Origin: Luteibacter sp. UNC138MFCol5.1
GTDB lineage: Bacteria > Pseudomonadota > Gammaproteobacteria > Xanthomonadales > Rhodanobacteraceae
Reading direction: 5' to 3'
NCBI RefSeq assembly: GCF_900110505.1
Contig: NZ_FODZ01000003.1
Coordinates: 40,447-104,446, forward strand
Length of the DNA stretch: 64,000 nt
Part shown: positions 15,580 through 24,189 of the stretch, piece after piece
Layout of the letters: every line of letters begins with the position of its first letter
Numbering within the stretch: position 1 is the stretch's first letter
Program-made: the position numbers and the translations under genes
The notes under the pieces: model-generated
What the model saw: only the letters and a program-made list of their open reading frames with translations
Told to the model about the DNA's origin: nothing
The model's database searches: none

Positions 15580-15602
15580 GTTTAAGTCCCACTTTCGCAC
15601 CA
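15580..15602 (+). other. tRNA 3'-end remnant, likely island attachment site (probably tRNA-Leu)
   Basis: The 23 bases here read as T-loop, T-stem 3' strand (GTCCCAC), acceptor 3' strand CTTTCGC, then ACCA. No matching GCGAAAG acceptor 5' strand or GTGGG T-stem 5' strand lies upstream, so this is a fragment and not a gene. An acceptor stem GCGAAAG/CTTTCGC suits tRNA-Leu isoacceptors as I recall them. Such 3' fragments are what remains at the far end of an element integrated into a tRNA gene. The base composition rises to host level right after it. Confidence 0.65.
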
Positions 15603-15609
15603 GAAACGA

Positions 15610-15643
15610 AAAACCGGGCGAGCCCAAGGCTTTTCCCGGTTTT
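15610..15643. terminator. Intrinsic terminator next to the tRNA remnant
   Basis: A 9-bp stem AAAACCGGG (15610-15618) / CCCGGTTTT (15635-15643), with A-rich and T-rich flanks on both sides so it can work in both directions. It probably belonged to the tRNA transcript. Confidence 0.7.
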
Positions 15644-15649
15644 CGAAAG

Positions 15650-15671
15650 ACCCGCCCGCGAGGCGGGTTTA
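15650..15671. terminator. Second hairpin terminator
   Basis: A 7-bp stem ACCCGCC (15650-15656) / GGCGGGT (15662-15668) followed by TTTA, 60 bases from the end of the convergent chromate transporter gene. It could terminate plus-strand transcription leaving the island. Confidence 0.6.
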
Positions 15672-15730
15672 TGTTGTCTGGCGAGAGCACGCCTTCCACC
15701 CTGTCCGCTAAGGCTCTAGCGCAACATGCT

Positions 15731-17134
15731 TTAGAGATGCCCGAGAAAATGCAGCGCGACGCCTCCCAGGCAGCAGAGCGCGAGCGTGGCGATCATGCCC
15801 GCCTTGAAACGGAACAGCAGGACCGCTGCTGTGACGGACAACAGGAGTGACGCGCGATCGAGACTGGCGAGGTCCGGTATCTGCAGCACGAGATGTCCGA
15901 GCGAATGCGCTTCGACCCTCGAGAACAGCGAATGCAGGCCGAACCAAACGGCGAGGTTGAGGATCACGCCGACGACGGCCGCGGTGATGGCGTTCAACGC
16001 GGCCTCCAGCGTCTGGTTGTTGCGCAGCGCTTCCATATAGGGCGCGCCGACGAAAACGATCAGGAACGACGGGGCGAACGTGACCCATTTCGCCAGGAGT
16101 CCGCCCAGCGTACCCGCGACGACCGGTGAAAGCGCACCGGGTTGGCGATAGGCCGCCATGAAACCCACGAACTGGACGACGCTGATGAGCGGACCGGGTG
16201 TCGTTTCCGCCATGCCCAATCCCGCGAGCATTTCGCCCGGAGCCAGCCAGTGGTAGTGCGCCACCGCCTGCTGCGCCACGTACGCCAGGATCGCGTAGGC
16301 GCCTCCGAACGTCACCACCGACATCTTGGTGAAGAAATACGCGATATCGGTGAAGACATTACCCGCTCCCGCCCATCCCAGGAGCACGACGAGTGGAGCA
16401 AGCCAGACGGCCAGCGACACCGCCAGGACCTTGAGCATCCGGCGATGGCACGGCAGGACATGCGTGGGAATCTCCAGCGCGAACGCGGCGTCGAGAGCCG
16501 GTAGCGGGCCGCTGTCCGGCGTGTCCATCGCGCTACCGGCCGCACCGCCTTGCAACCCTGGGACACGCAGACGGTGGCCGGCCCAGCCGATGGCCGCCGC
16601 GGCGGCGATGATCATCGGGAACGGTACACGTAGAAGGAAGATCGCAACGAACGACAGTACCGCCACTGCTACCAATGCCCTGCTCTTGAGTGCGCGCCGC
16701 CCCAAGCGAAGCACCGCGTCGAGGACCACCGCCAACACCGCGGCCCTCAGTCCGAAGAACAGGGCGTGGACGAGGCCGACGTCGCCGTAGCTGGCATAAA
16801 TCCAGCTCAGCACACCCAAGGACAGCAGCCCCGGCACGATGAACAGCAGGCCGGCGACGAGGCCGCCGCGCATCCTGTGCAGGAGCCACCCCATATAGAT
16901 GGCCAGCTTGTGCGCCTCGGGTCCGGGAAGCAGCGTGCAATAGTTGAGCGCGTGCAGGAACCGCGTTTCGCTGATCCAGCGTTTTTCTTCCACGAGGATA
17001 CGGTGCATCACCGCGATCTGCCCGGCCGGGCCGCCGAAGCTCAGGGCAGCGACGCGAACCCAAACCCATGACGCTTCGCGAAACGATATTCCGTGACGCA
17101 GGTGGGCGGGTGTTTCGAGCGTCGTGGCGGGCAT
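15731..17134 (-). CDS. chrA: Chromate transporter, two-domain ChrA type
   Basis: A 467-residue inner-membrane protein of the CHR family, which exports chromate. Both family halves are present: the first with FGGPAGQIAVMH (about residue 30) and the second with TFGGAYAILAYV (about residue 310), each followed by the LPGPEAHKLA or AETTPGPLI loop. Around ten to twelve hydrophobic segments are visible. I chose the ATG complementary to 17132-17134 because GAGG lies just upstream; a longer frame to 17254 adds 40 residues without any hydrophobic or conserved content. It is divergent from the iron-permease-like gene. It is the first host-like gene after the island. Confidence 0.9.
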   Translation of the reverse strand: MPATTLETPAHLRHGISFREASWVWVRVAALSFGGPAGQIAVMHRILVEEKRWISETRFLHALNYCTLLPGPEAHKLAIYMGWLLHRMRGGLVAGLLFIVPGLLSLGVLSWIYASYGDVGLVHALFFGLRAAVLAVVLDAVLRLGRRALKSRALVAVAVLSFVAIFLLRVPFPMIIAAAAAIGWAGHRLRVPGLQGGAAGSAMDTPDSGPLPALDAAFALEIPTHVLPCHRRMLKVLAVSLAVWLAPLVVLLGWAGAGNVFTDIAYFFTKMSVVTFGGAYAILAYVAQQAVAHYHWLAPGEMLAGLGMAETTPGPLISVVQFVGFMAAYRQPGALSPVVAGTLGGLLAKWVTFAPSFLIVFVGAPYMEALRNNQTLEAALNAITAAVVGVILNLAVWFGLHSLFSRVEAHSLGHLVLQIPDLASLDRASLLLSVTAAVLLFRFKAGMIATLALCCLGGVALHFLGHL

Positions 17135-17289
17135 GACATCCTCGGTCGAGCGGGGTGGCATCGCGTCGATGAAACCGCGTTCGCCCATCGTAATCAGTTG
17201 CGCGATGCCTGGCATCACGAAGGCGTCGCGCCCTTCACGCCACGCCTGCGCCACGCGTCAGAAGGTATCTTCAGAAGGAGGACGAACCG

Positions 17290-17718
17290 ATGACGAAGAA
17301 GAGTAAGCAAAGCCTTTTCACGCGCATGGCCATGGCGGTCTCCAAAGCCGCCGGAAAACCGGCGACGTTCGCCGCAGCCGCGGGCATCGTAGTGCTCTGG
17401 GGCGCGAGCGGCCCGGTCTTCGGCTTCGGGGACACCTGGCAACTGGTGATCAATACCGGAACCACGATCGTCACCTTCCTGATGGTTTTCCTTATCCAGA
17501 ACACGCAGAACCGCGACACCGAAGCGATGCAGATCAAGCTCGACGAGCTGATCAATGTGATGAAAGGAGCCAACGCGGCCCTGCTCGACCTGGAACAGCT
17601 CGACGAGAAGACACTCGATGCGATCCGCCGGAATTACACGAAGCGAGCCGCCGAGGCGCGCAAAAACCTGGGTTGCGAGGATCGTCCGGGCCATGAAGCG
17701 GACGGGATCACCCACTGA
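17290..17718 (+). CDS. Low-affinity iron permease family protein
   Basis: A 142-residue inner-membrane protein with GAAGGAGG as ribosome site. It has two hydrophobic segments (ATFAAAAGIVVLWGASGPVF, and WQLVINTGTTIVTFLMVFLI) followed by QNTQNRDTEAMQIKLDELI, the signature of the bacterial branch of the Fet4-like low-affinity iron permease family. The C-terminal third is a charged helix. Iron transport itself has not been shown for most members of this branch. Divergently arranged with chrA across a 155-base gap. Confidence 0.85.
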   Translation: MTKKSKQSLFTRMAMAVSKAAGKPATFAAAAGIVVLWGASGPVFGFGDTWQLVINTGTTIVTFLMVFLIQNTQNRDTEAMQIKLDELINVMKGANAALLDLEQLDEKTLDAIRRNYTKRAAEARKNLGCEDRPGHEADGITH

Positions 17719-17829
17719 CTCAGGGCGGCGCGGTGCCCTGGCGAACTTTATTTGCGTCGGCGCCGCGCACCGCCACTAACGCGTGGTCGCAGGCCGCAAG
17801 ACGCCGCCTGCGAAGTCCTTCGCCGTCAC

Positions 17830-18198
17830 CTAATCGCGCTGCACATGCCACGCGATCGGCATGTGCTTCGCGTCGCAGCCGCGCGAACAGACGAGGGCGT
17901 TGTACTGTCCGGCGAATTCGAGCTTCGTGCCGTCGGCAAGTTGCAGAACCAACGCGCCGCCGGTGGCCGGGAGGGGATCGCCGATCAGCTCGTTGCTGAC
18001 GACGGCGACATCGACCGAGTGGGCATCCGGCCCCCACGTCCAGCTCGCGTCGCCGCTGTCGCCGCGTATGCGTATGTCGGCGGGATTGCCCTTTTCGACG
18101 CTGATCAGGTGCCATTCGTCCCGATGACACGCGGTCGTGCCTAGCGCGAGCGCCGCCATTGTCAGTCCTGCGATGTGCCTCACGGCATTCCTCCCCAT
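17830..18198 (-). CDS. Periplasmic protein or lipoprotein of unknown function
   Basis: A 122-residue product from the ATG complementary to 18196-18198 (an alternative ATG is at 18210). The N-terminus is a signal peptide, with ALALGTTAC at the cleavage point that could be a non-ideal lipobox. The mature part starts with DEWHLISVEKG and has a beta-rich pattern with a CSRGCDAKHMP motif near the end. It lies convergent with the iron-permease-like gene and downstream of the SDR gene on the same strand. I know no family name for it. Confidence 0.6.
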   Translation of the reverse strand: MGRNAVRHIAGLTMAALALGTTACHRDEWHLISVEKGNPADIRIRGDSGDASWTWGPDAHSVDVAVVSNELIGDPLPATGGALVLQLADGTKLEFAGQYNALVCSRGCDAKHMPIAWHVQRD

Positions 18199-18360
18199 GG
18201 TCGATCTCATCTCATCGGCCGTGCAGGCGGGAACTGAAGCGGTTCCGTCGGTCATGCCTGCGTAACCCGTAACGGTCGAAGGCCGTGACATGACTCCGGG
18301 GAGGGGGGAAATCACTGCCCCCCGGCACCGGCCAGATCTGCGGGCCGGTGCCGGGCTCGA

Positions 18361-19098
18361 TCAGGCGATATAGCCGCCGTCGATGTCGATGCTCGCGCCG
18401 TTGATGTAGCGGGCGTTCGGGCCGGCGAGGAAGGCGACCAGCGCTCCGACCTCTTCCGGCTTGCCGAGACGGCCTACCGGGATCATCGGCACGAGCATCT
18501 CCGCGTAGCCTTCGGTCATGTCGGTAGTGATCGGGCCCGGCTGCACGTTGTTCACCGTGATGCCACGCGGACCGAGGTCGCGCGCCAGACCGCGGGTCAT
18601 CGACTGCACGGCCCCCTTCGAGCTGCAATAGAGCGCCGCGCCTTCGACACCGGCACGCTCGGCGCTGATGCTGCCGATGCTGATGATGCTGCCACCCTCA
18701 CCCATGAAAGATGCGGCGGCTTTCGCACCCACGAATACGGCGCGCACGTTGACCGCGAAGAGGCGGTCGTAGTCGTCGACGGAGGTCTCCGCCAGCGGGG
18801 CATGCACGAGCAGGCCGGCGCTGCCGACGAAGATATCGAGGCTGCCGCTCTGGCCGGCGGTTTCGGCAATCGCCGCCACGAGGGCCTTGTCGTCGGCACT
18901 GTCGACGCGCACGGCGCGAGCGCGGAGTCCGCGGCCGGCCAGTTCGGCGACAAGGGCGTCCGCCGCGGCCGAGGCGCTGGCATAGGTAAAGGTGACGTGC
19001 GCGCCCGCTTCGGCGAGCGAGCGAACGATGCCCGCGCCGATGCCGCGGGACCCGCCGGTCACCAGGGCGTTCTTGCCTTCGAGAAAACGAGTGGTCAT
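18361..19098 (-). CDS. Short-chain dehydrogenase/reductase
   Basis: A 245-residue classical SDR oxidoreductase. The cofactor motif TGGSRGIGAG is at residues 14-23; Asp-containing segment VDSADD suggests nucleotide ribose recognition; the serine is in IISIGSIS and the catalytic Tyr and Lys in YCSSKG. The end, INGASIDIDGGY, is typical for the 3-oxoacyl-ACP reductase-like subgroup. The substrate is not evident. The TetR-family gene lies upstream on the same strand and the intervening region carries an operator-like palindrome, so the regulator probably controls this gene. The ribosome site AAAAGGAGCC precedes the ATG. Confidence 0.9.
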   Translation of the reverse strand: MTTRFLEGKNALVTGGSRGIGAGIVRSLAEAGAHVTFTYASASAAADALVAELAGRGLRARAVRVDSADDKALVAAIAETAGQSGSLDIFVGSAGLLVHAPLAETSVDDYDRLFAVNVRAVFVGAKAAASFMGEGGSIISIGSISAERAGVEGAALYCSSKGAVQSMTRGLARDLGPRGITVNNVQPGPITTDMTEGYAEMLVPMIPVGRLGKPEEVGALVAFLAGPNARYINGASIDIDGGYIA

Positions 19099-19236
19099 GG
19101 TCTGGCTCCTTTTATGGAATGTTCAGTCAATTAATGGATGTAAAAAAGGGCGTCACCGCCCTGGGGTTGTTCTGCATCGCCGTCCTCGACGGACGGGGGG
19201 CCCGCCTCAGGCCCCCATGAACCGAGCATACCATTT

Positions 19237-19260
19237 ACTTGACTAGTCAGTCCAGTAAGT
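19237..19260. promoter_or_regulatory. TetR-type operator candidate upstream of the SDR gene
   Basis: The region holds the perfect 10-bp palindrome TGACTAGTCA (19240-19249) inside a longer imperfect repeat beginning ACTTGACT and ending CCAGTAAGT. A second TTGACTGAA-like half-site is at about 19126-19134, close to the SDR start. Both lie between the TetR and SDR genes, where a repressor would block transcription of the SDR gene. Assignment is by pattern. Confidence 0.5.
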
Positions 19261-19841
19261 TATCCCAAAGCTCGCATGGCGATCCCGACGATGCCCTCGA
19301 GCGTGGACAGATCGGCGCCCGCGCGGGCCGCGATCTTCAGACCCGACAGCGTGGCGAGCAGAAACTGCGCGGTGGCCGCCGCGTCGAGATCGGCCGCCAG
19401 CTCGCCCCGCGCGATGCCCTCGCGAATGCGGCTCTCGAAGGCGAGGACCGTCCGGCCCGCGATCTCGTCCGTCACGGCCTTGACGTCGCTCGCGAAGGTG
19501 CCGAACTCCGTGATGGCGTGGATGCCGAGACACGCCCGGGCGGTGGTGACGGAGGTCGCGTTCTTCGCGAAGCCGAGCAGCGCCTGTTCGATGCCTTCCC
19601 GCACGGAGGTCGATGCGAACATCGCCGACAGCGTCATGCCGACGCTGTCGTTCGAATAGGTGCGGAGCGCTTCGAGATAGAGGCTGCGCTTGTCGCCGAA
19701 GGTGTCGTAGAGGCTCTGTCGGCCGATCTTCATCGCGTCGAGCAGCATGGGCGTCGACGTGCCCTCGAAGCCGTGCATGGCGAACGTGTCGATCGCTCGC
19801 TGCAAGGCGGTGTCCCTGTCGAACTCGCGGGGGCGCGCCAT
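19260..19841 (-). CDS. TetR/AcrR family transcriptional regulator
   Basis: A 193-residue regulator. The N-terminal DNA-binding domain (residues 5-50) is the standard TetR helix-turn-helix with FDRDTALQRAIDTFAMHGFE, then TSTPMLLDAMKIGRQSLYDTFGDKRSLY. The C-terminal ligand domain is helical. I chose the ATG complementary to 19839-19841; an upstream extension has no regulator content. It lies immediately before an SDR gene on the same strand, so it likely represses that enzyme and is released by a small electrophilic or aromatic ligand; the ligand is unknown. Confidence 0.9.
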   Translation of the reverse strand: MARPREFDRDTALQRAIDTFAMHGFEGTSTPMLLDAMKIGRQSLYDTFGDKRSLYLEALRTYSNDSVGMTLSAMFASTSVREGIEQALLGFAKNATSVTTARACLGIHAITEFGTFASDVKAVTDEIAGRTVLAFESRIREGIARGELAADLDAAATAQFLLATLSGLKIAARAGADLSTLEGIVGIAMRALG

Positions 19842-19906
19842 GGCATCACCATTTCTGGAACGAAAAGTCCACAAAAGCATAGCACCGGCGACGCGGTGCC
19901 GCGAGG

Positions 19907-21862
19907 CTACAGCTCGCGCACGATCCGGAAACCGACGCGCGCGTTGCGCAGGTCCGCCGGCGCCCCCTGCCGGTACGCCGAGCGGACCATGTCCGGCGCG
20001 CTGCCCCACGAGCCGCCACGGATGACGCGACGCCCGCATCCCGGATTGACCCATGCCTCGCCGTTGCGCGGCGCGCGGATGTAGTTGTCGTGCCAGCAGT
20101 CGGCGACCCATTCGGACACGTTGCCGCCCATGTCGTACAAGCCGAAGGGATTGGCGGCGAAGCTCATCGTCGGCGCCGGGCCCCAGTAGCCGTCCTTGTA
20201 GCCGCCGAACGCGTTGCTCCAGCGGCGGCCGGAGCCGGAGCGATCGTTCCCGCCGGTCAGGTTCTCCAGCCGGGACGACGGTGCGCCATCACCCCACCAG
20301 TAGCGCGACGTGCTGCCGGCGCGCAGCGCGTACTCGAACTCCGCCTCGCTCGGCAGGCGGTAGGTCTTGCCGGTGCGCTTGGACAGCCAGTCCGCGTACG
20401 CCTTCGCGTCGTTCCAGGAGACGTTGATGACCGGGAGGCGATCCTGGCCGGGCTTGCCGGCGTAGTCGTCCTGCCAGGTCACGGTCGGATCGTCCCGCAG
20501 TCCACCGCTCTGCTCGTCGTAGATGCTGCCGCCGCCCTTCGACTGCGATTCGGGGACGTAGCCCGTGGAGCGCACGAAGTCGCGGAACTGACCGATGGAG
20601 ATCGCGCTTCGCGCCATCGCGAAACCCTTGTCGATCGTGACTTCGTGCGCCGGCGCCTCGTTCGCGTCGTGCCCGGCCTCGCCGTCCGGCGAACCCATGA
20701 GGAACTTGCCGGTGGGAATCACGACCATGGCGGGCGCCTGTCCCGCGGAGTCGACGAAGCGGTCGGCGAAGACCTGGCCCGGCTTGTAGCTGGCATAGAG
20801 GCGCGCGTTGGTCACGCGTTCGTTGAAATCGTCGATGCCCGCCAGATCCGGGCTGATCTTCTGCGCGTTGGCCGCCAGTTGCTGGGCCAGTTCGATGTTG
20901 CCTGCGTCGAGCGCGGAGCGCGCCTGGGCGAGCATGCCCGCGGCGTTCTGCCGGCGCATGCCCTCGATGCGGCCACGCGTGTCCTGCAGGGCTTGCGATT
21001 CGGGCTCGATCGCGGCGGCCTCGGCCAGCGCCGCGTCGGCCGTGCCGAAGTCGTTCTGCGCGACCGCGGCGAGCGCTCTGTCGAGCACGGTGCGCTGGAC
21101 GTTGGTGATGCCCTGCTCCGCCACCGCGTTCTGCGGATCGATCTCGAGCACCTCGCGATACGTGTCGAGCGCGCTGTCGCCGCGCGGCTGCGTGGCCTTG
21201 CCTTCCTGCAGTTGCGACGCGGCCTTGCCGAGCATCGGCCGCACCTTGTCGAGCACCGCGAGCTTCTGCTGCAGGGGTGCCGCATCGGTGGACGAAGACG
21301 GCAGCGCCTTGAGCGCGCCGAGGGATTCGCGCGCGGCGTCGGCATCGCCCAGCGCGATGTCCTGCTCGATTTCCGCCGCGAGTCGCGCGCGAACCTCGCT
21401 CAGGCCGGCGAGCGCCCGCTGGCTATCCGATTTCTCTTTCAGGGCGAGTTCGAAAAGCGCGGCGGCGCTGTCCTTGCCGCCCACCAGCCGATCGCCCGCC
21501 AGCGCCTTGTCGCCGCGGTCGAGCAAGGCGGTGAGCTCCGGCGAATCCGGGGTCTTCTGCGCCGGCAGCTCGACATCCTGCGTCTTCTCCCTGCGCCGTG
21601 CCGCGATCACCGAGGCCGGCGCCAGCATGATCGGCGGCCCGGCGTCGATTTCGGAAACCTGCGACGGCGGCGCGGCCTGCGGACGCTGGTCGAAGCCCAT
21701 CACCGTCGGTTGGCCGCGCAGGGGCGTGCGCGCAGTGCGCTGGGTGGGCTGGACGTGCAGCGCCTGCGGGAAGAAGTGATAGAAGAGCCCGAACGCGAGC
21801 ACGGCGACGCCCAGCGCGCCGCCAATGGCGCGCTGTCGGCGGACGGTCTCGGTATTCGGCAT
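19907..21862 (-). CDS. Membrane-anchored protein with helical repeats and an FGE/sulfatase-modifying domain
   Basis: A 651-residue protein. One membrane segment is at residues 12-32 (AIGGALGVAVLAFGLFYHFF), leaving the rest periplasmic. Residues 100-370 are tandem helical, TPR-like repeats (LDTYREVLEIDPQNAVAEQG; TADAALAEAAAIEPESQAL). Residues 395-651 are a formylglycine-generating-enzyme-type domain with GKFLMGSPDGE, RLPSEAEFEYALRAG, GLYDMGGNVSEWVADCW and RVIRGGSWG. In bacteria this fold also serves non-enzymatic or kinase-linked roles, so sulfatase activation is not implied; I see no sulfatase in the window. It is divergent from rnd. Confidence 0.8.
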   Translation of the reverse strand: MPNTETVRRQRAIGGALGVAVLAFGLFYHFFPQALHVQPTQRTARTPLRGQPTVMGFDQRPQAAPPSQVSEIDAGPPIMLAPASVIAARRREKTQDVELPAQKTPDSPELTALLDRGDKALAGDRLVGGKDSAAALFELALKEKSDSQRALAGLSEVRARLAAEIEQDIALGDADAARESLGALKALPSSSTDAAPLQQKLAVLDKVRPMLGKAASQLQEGKATQPRGDSALDTYREVLEIDPQNAVAEQGITNVQRTVLDRALAAVAQNDFGTADAALAEAAAIEPESQALQDTRGRIEGMRRQNAAGMLAQARSALDAGNIELAQQLAANAQKISPDLAGIDDFNERVTNARLYASYKPGQVFADRFVDSAGQAPAMVVIPTGKFLMGSPDGEAGHDANEAPAHEVTIDKGFAMARSAISIGQFRDFVRSTGYVPESQSKGGGSIYDEQSGGLRDDPTVTWQDDYAGKPGQDRLPVINVSWNDAKAYADWLSKRTGKTYRLPSEAEFEYALRAGSTSRYWWGDGAPSSRLENLTGGNDRSGSGRRWSNAFGGYKDGYWGPAPTMSFAANPFGLYDMGGNVSEWVADCWHDNYIRAPRNGEAWVNPGCGRRVIRGGSWGSAPDMVRSAYRQGAPADLRNARVGFRIVREL

Positions 21863-21971
21863 GGTGGGCGGTTCCGTGCGGGCCTGCTATCGTGCGGTGC
21901 CACCTTAGGGAATCGCGCGCGACAGGGCAACACGCACCATCGGCGCGGCCCGAGCCTCACAAGGACCCTGC

Positions 21972-23090
21972 ATGACATCGAGCGACCTCGCTCCCCACGC
22001 TCCCTGGATCGACAGCCGCGAAGCGCTGGACGCATGGCTGGCACCGATCGGTCCGGGTACCGTCGTCGGTCTCGACACCGAGTTCATGCGTCGCAACACG
22101 TTCTATCCACAGCTCGCCCTGCTCCAGCTCGCGCACGACGGGCGCTACGCGCTGATCGACCCGCTGGCCGTGCCGCTCGGCGACGCGCTGGCGCCGACGT
22201 TCGCGGCGCAGCCGGTGGTCACCGTGATGCACAGCGCGGGCGAGGATCTCGAGGCGATGTCGCCTTTTCTTCCCGATGGTCCGCATACCCTGTTCGACAC
22301 CCAGATCGCCGCCGCCTTCGTCGGCATGGGGCTGGGCATCAGCTATCGCGCGCTGGTCGCGGAGCTCGTCGGCGCGGAACTCGACAAGGGCGAGACGCGC
22401 AGCGACTGGCTTCAGCGTCCGCTCACCGAATCGCAGAAGCTGTACGCCACGCTGGACGTCGTCCACCTGCACCCCGTGCACGCCATCCTCGCCGAGCGCC
22501 TCGCCGAACGTGGGCGCACCGGCTGGCATGCGGAGGATTGCGCGCGCATGAAGCGCCGGGCGAGCCACCGCGAAGGCGATCCTCAGCCGCAGCGCGGCGT
22601 GAAGCCGGCCGCCGAGTGGCCGATGGAACGCCAGGCGCTGCTGCGCCGGGTGCTGCGCTGGCGCGAGACCACCGCGCGCGAGCTCGACAAGCCGCGCTCC
22701 TGGTTGCTCGAGGACGCGCAGGCGGTGGATCTCGTGGGCCGCCTTCCCGAGACGCCGGCCAGCCTCGACGAACGGACGCGCGGCACGCGCGCCCTGCGCT
22801 CGCCGCAGCGACAGGAGCTGTTCGATCTCCTGCACCGTCCGGTCGAGCCGGACGAAGTCGCCGCCACGGCGCCGATCGTCGGTCACCCGCTGGGCGACGC
22901 CAAACGCGCCATCAACGAGATGCGCAGCGCCGTCGATACCCTGGCCACCCAGCTCGATCTCCCGCCCGGCCTGCTCTGCGCCCGTCGCTCCATGGAAGAG
23001 TTCGTGATGACGAAGACATGGCCCGAGGCGCTCGACGGCTGGCGCCGCGAGGTGCTGTTCGACCGGCTGTCGCCGCTGCTGCCGGACTGA
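21972..23090 (+). CDS. rnd: Ribonuclease D
   Basis: A 372-residue 3'-to-5' exoribonuclease for tRNA 3'-end maturation. The DEDDy exonuclease core is complete: DTEFMRR (about residue 36), HSAGEDLEAM (about 87), and SDWLQRPLTESQKLYATLD with Tyr and Asp of motif III (about 150-160). An HRDC-like helical domain follows (about 215-290: ALLRRVLRWRETTARELDKP). A tRNA-Ala gene lies 54 bases downstream, which is chance or a local convenience. The ATG at 21972 is the only start preserving the full N-terminal strand. Confidence 0.93.
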   Translation: MTSSDLAPHAPWIDSREALDAWLAPIGPGTVVGLDTEFMRRNTFYPQLALLQLAHDGRYALIDPLAVPLGDALAPTFAAQPVVTVMHSAGEDLEAMSPFLPDGPHTLFDTQIAAAFVGMGLGISYRALVAELVGAELDKGETRSDWLQRPLTESQKLYATLDVVHLHPVHAILAERLAERGRTGWHAEDCARMKRRASHREGDPQPQRGVKPAAEWPMERQALLRRVLRWRETTARELDKPRSWLLEDAQAVDLVGRLPETPASLDERTRGTRALRSPQRQELFDLLHRPVEPDEVAATAPIVGHPLGDAKRAINEMRSAVDTLATQLDLPPGLLCARRSMEEFVMTKTWPEALDGWRREVLFDRLSPLLPD

Positions 23091-23143
23091 TGCATCCGAC
23101 CCGTTGGCAGACGCGTTCGCCGCTGATATAGTTCGCGCTTCGT

Positions 23144-23219
<76 letters not shown>

Positions 23220-23369
23220 ATCATCCCGCCAGGAAAGCGTGCTCCGCGTCGTCGCGTAGCGCGCTTTCTTGCTTTCGGGCCGAAGGAACGCCCTCGGGCG
23301 CCCGGTTCGTCCAATACCGCCCAGCGGCGCGGCGCGAGACTCGCGCCACCCCCACTGCCGAGCCGCCCC

Positions 23370-23660
23370 ATGACCGCGTACGTCGTCTTCATTCGCGAGA
23401 GCACCCAGGATCCGGACGAACTCGCCGCGTACAACGCCACGGTGAAGCCGAGCTTCGAAGGCCACCCGATCGCGTTCCACGCGCTCTATGGCGATTACGA
23501 GGTGCTCGAAGGCCCACCGGTCGAGGGCGTGGTGATCGTGTCGTTCCCGACGATGGACGAGGCCCGCGCGTGGTACCACAGCCCGGCGTACCAGGCCGTC
23601 GCGCAGCACCGCTTCAAAGGCGCGACGTACCGCTCCATCCTCGTCCAGGGCGTCGATTGA
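23370..23660 (+). CDS. DUF1330 domain protein
   Basis: A 96-residue dimeric alpha-beta-barrel-like protein of the DUF1330 family, recognised from MTAYVVFIRESTQDPDELAAYN at the start, EGVVIVSFPTMDEARAWYHSPAYQ in the middle and the short terminal VQGVD. The function of the family is unknown; the ferredoxin-like fold resembles small monooxygenases. I took ATG 23370, the first in frame with the conserved start. It lies 16 bases before the VOC gene and probably shares its transcript. Confidence 0.85.
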   Translation: MTAYVVFIRESTQDPDELAAYNATVKPSFEGHPIAFHALYGDYEVLEGPPVEGVVIVSFPTMDEARAWYHSPAYQAVAQHRFKGATYRSILVQGVD

Positions 23661-23676
23661 TCACACGGAGCCAGCC

Positions 23677-24177
23677 ATGAGCACATTGCTGCCAGCAAGC
23701 GCGGAAGGGGAGAAGTTCGGACCCCTGCCCTTTCCCGTCACCTTCGAGATCGTCGTGATCCCGGTCGCGGACGTCGACCGTGCGAAGGACTTCTACGCGC
23801 GGCTGGGCTGGCGATTCGACATCGATTACCAGGACGAGCACGGCTTTCGCGTGATCCAGTACACGCCGCCGGGTTCGGGCTGCTCGCTGATGTTCGGTGA
23901 GAAGATGACGACCGCGACACCGGGCTCCGTGCAGGGCCTGCATCTGGTCGTTCCGGACATCGTGCGTGCGCACGACGAGTTCACTCGCCGCGGCGTCGAC
24001 GTGAGCGACATCTTCCACGACGCCTATGGCGTGTTCCACCGACCCGCCGGCGAGAACCGCGTCAGCGGTCCCGCCGAGGGTCGCAAGAGCTACGGCTCGT
24101 TCCTTTCCTTCCACGACCCCGATGGCAACGAGTGGATCGTGCAGGAAGTCACCGACCGGCTGCCCGGTCGCGTGTGA
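23677..24177 (+). CDS. VOC-family (glyoxalase/bleomycin resistance fold) protein
   Basis: A 166-residue protein of the vicinal oxygen chelate superfamily. It has the paired beta-alpha-beta-beta-beta modules: FEIVVIPVADVDRAKDFYARLGW (residues 22-46) and the second module GLHLVVPDIVRAHDEFTRRG, ending FHDPDGNEWIVQEV with the metal-ligand Glu near the end. Metal positions are partly kept, so enzyme activity is possible, but the substrate is unknown. GGAGCC precedes the ATG. It is convergent with the next SDR gene. Confidence 0.85.
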   Translation: MSTLLPASAEGEKFGPLPFPVTFEIVVIPVADVDRAKDFYARLGWRFDIDYQDEHGFRVIQYTPPGSGCSLMFGEKMTTATPGSVQGLHLVVPDIVRAHDEFTRRGVDVSDIFHDAYGVFHRPAGENRVSGPAEGRKSYGSFLSFHDPDGNEWIVQEVTDRLPGRV

Positions 24178-24189
24178 GTCGCGAACCGC

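Noticed and set aside
15518..15602. Complete tRNA-Leu gene at the island edge
   Set aside because: The 5' acceptor strand, D-arm and T-stem 5' strand do not pair; only the 3' end is tRNA-like.
20090..23131. A 1013-codon open frame on the plus strand
   Set aside because: Antisense of the FGE-domain gene and an out-of-frame run through rnd; arginine-rich and without motifs.
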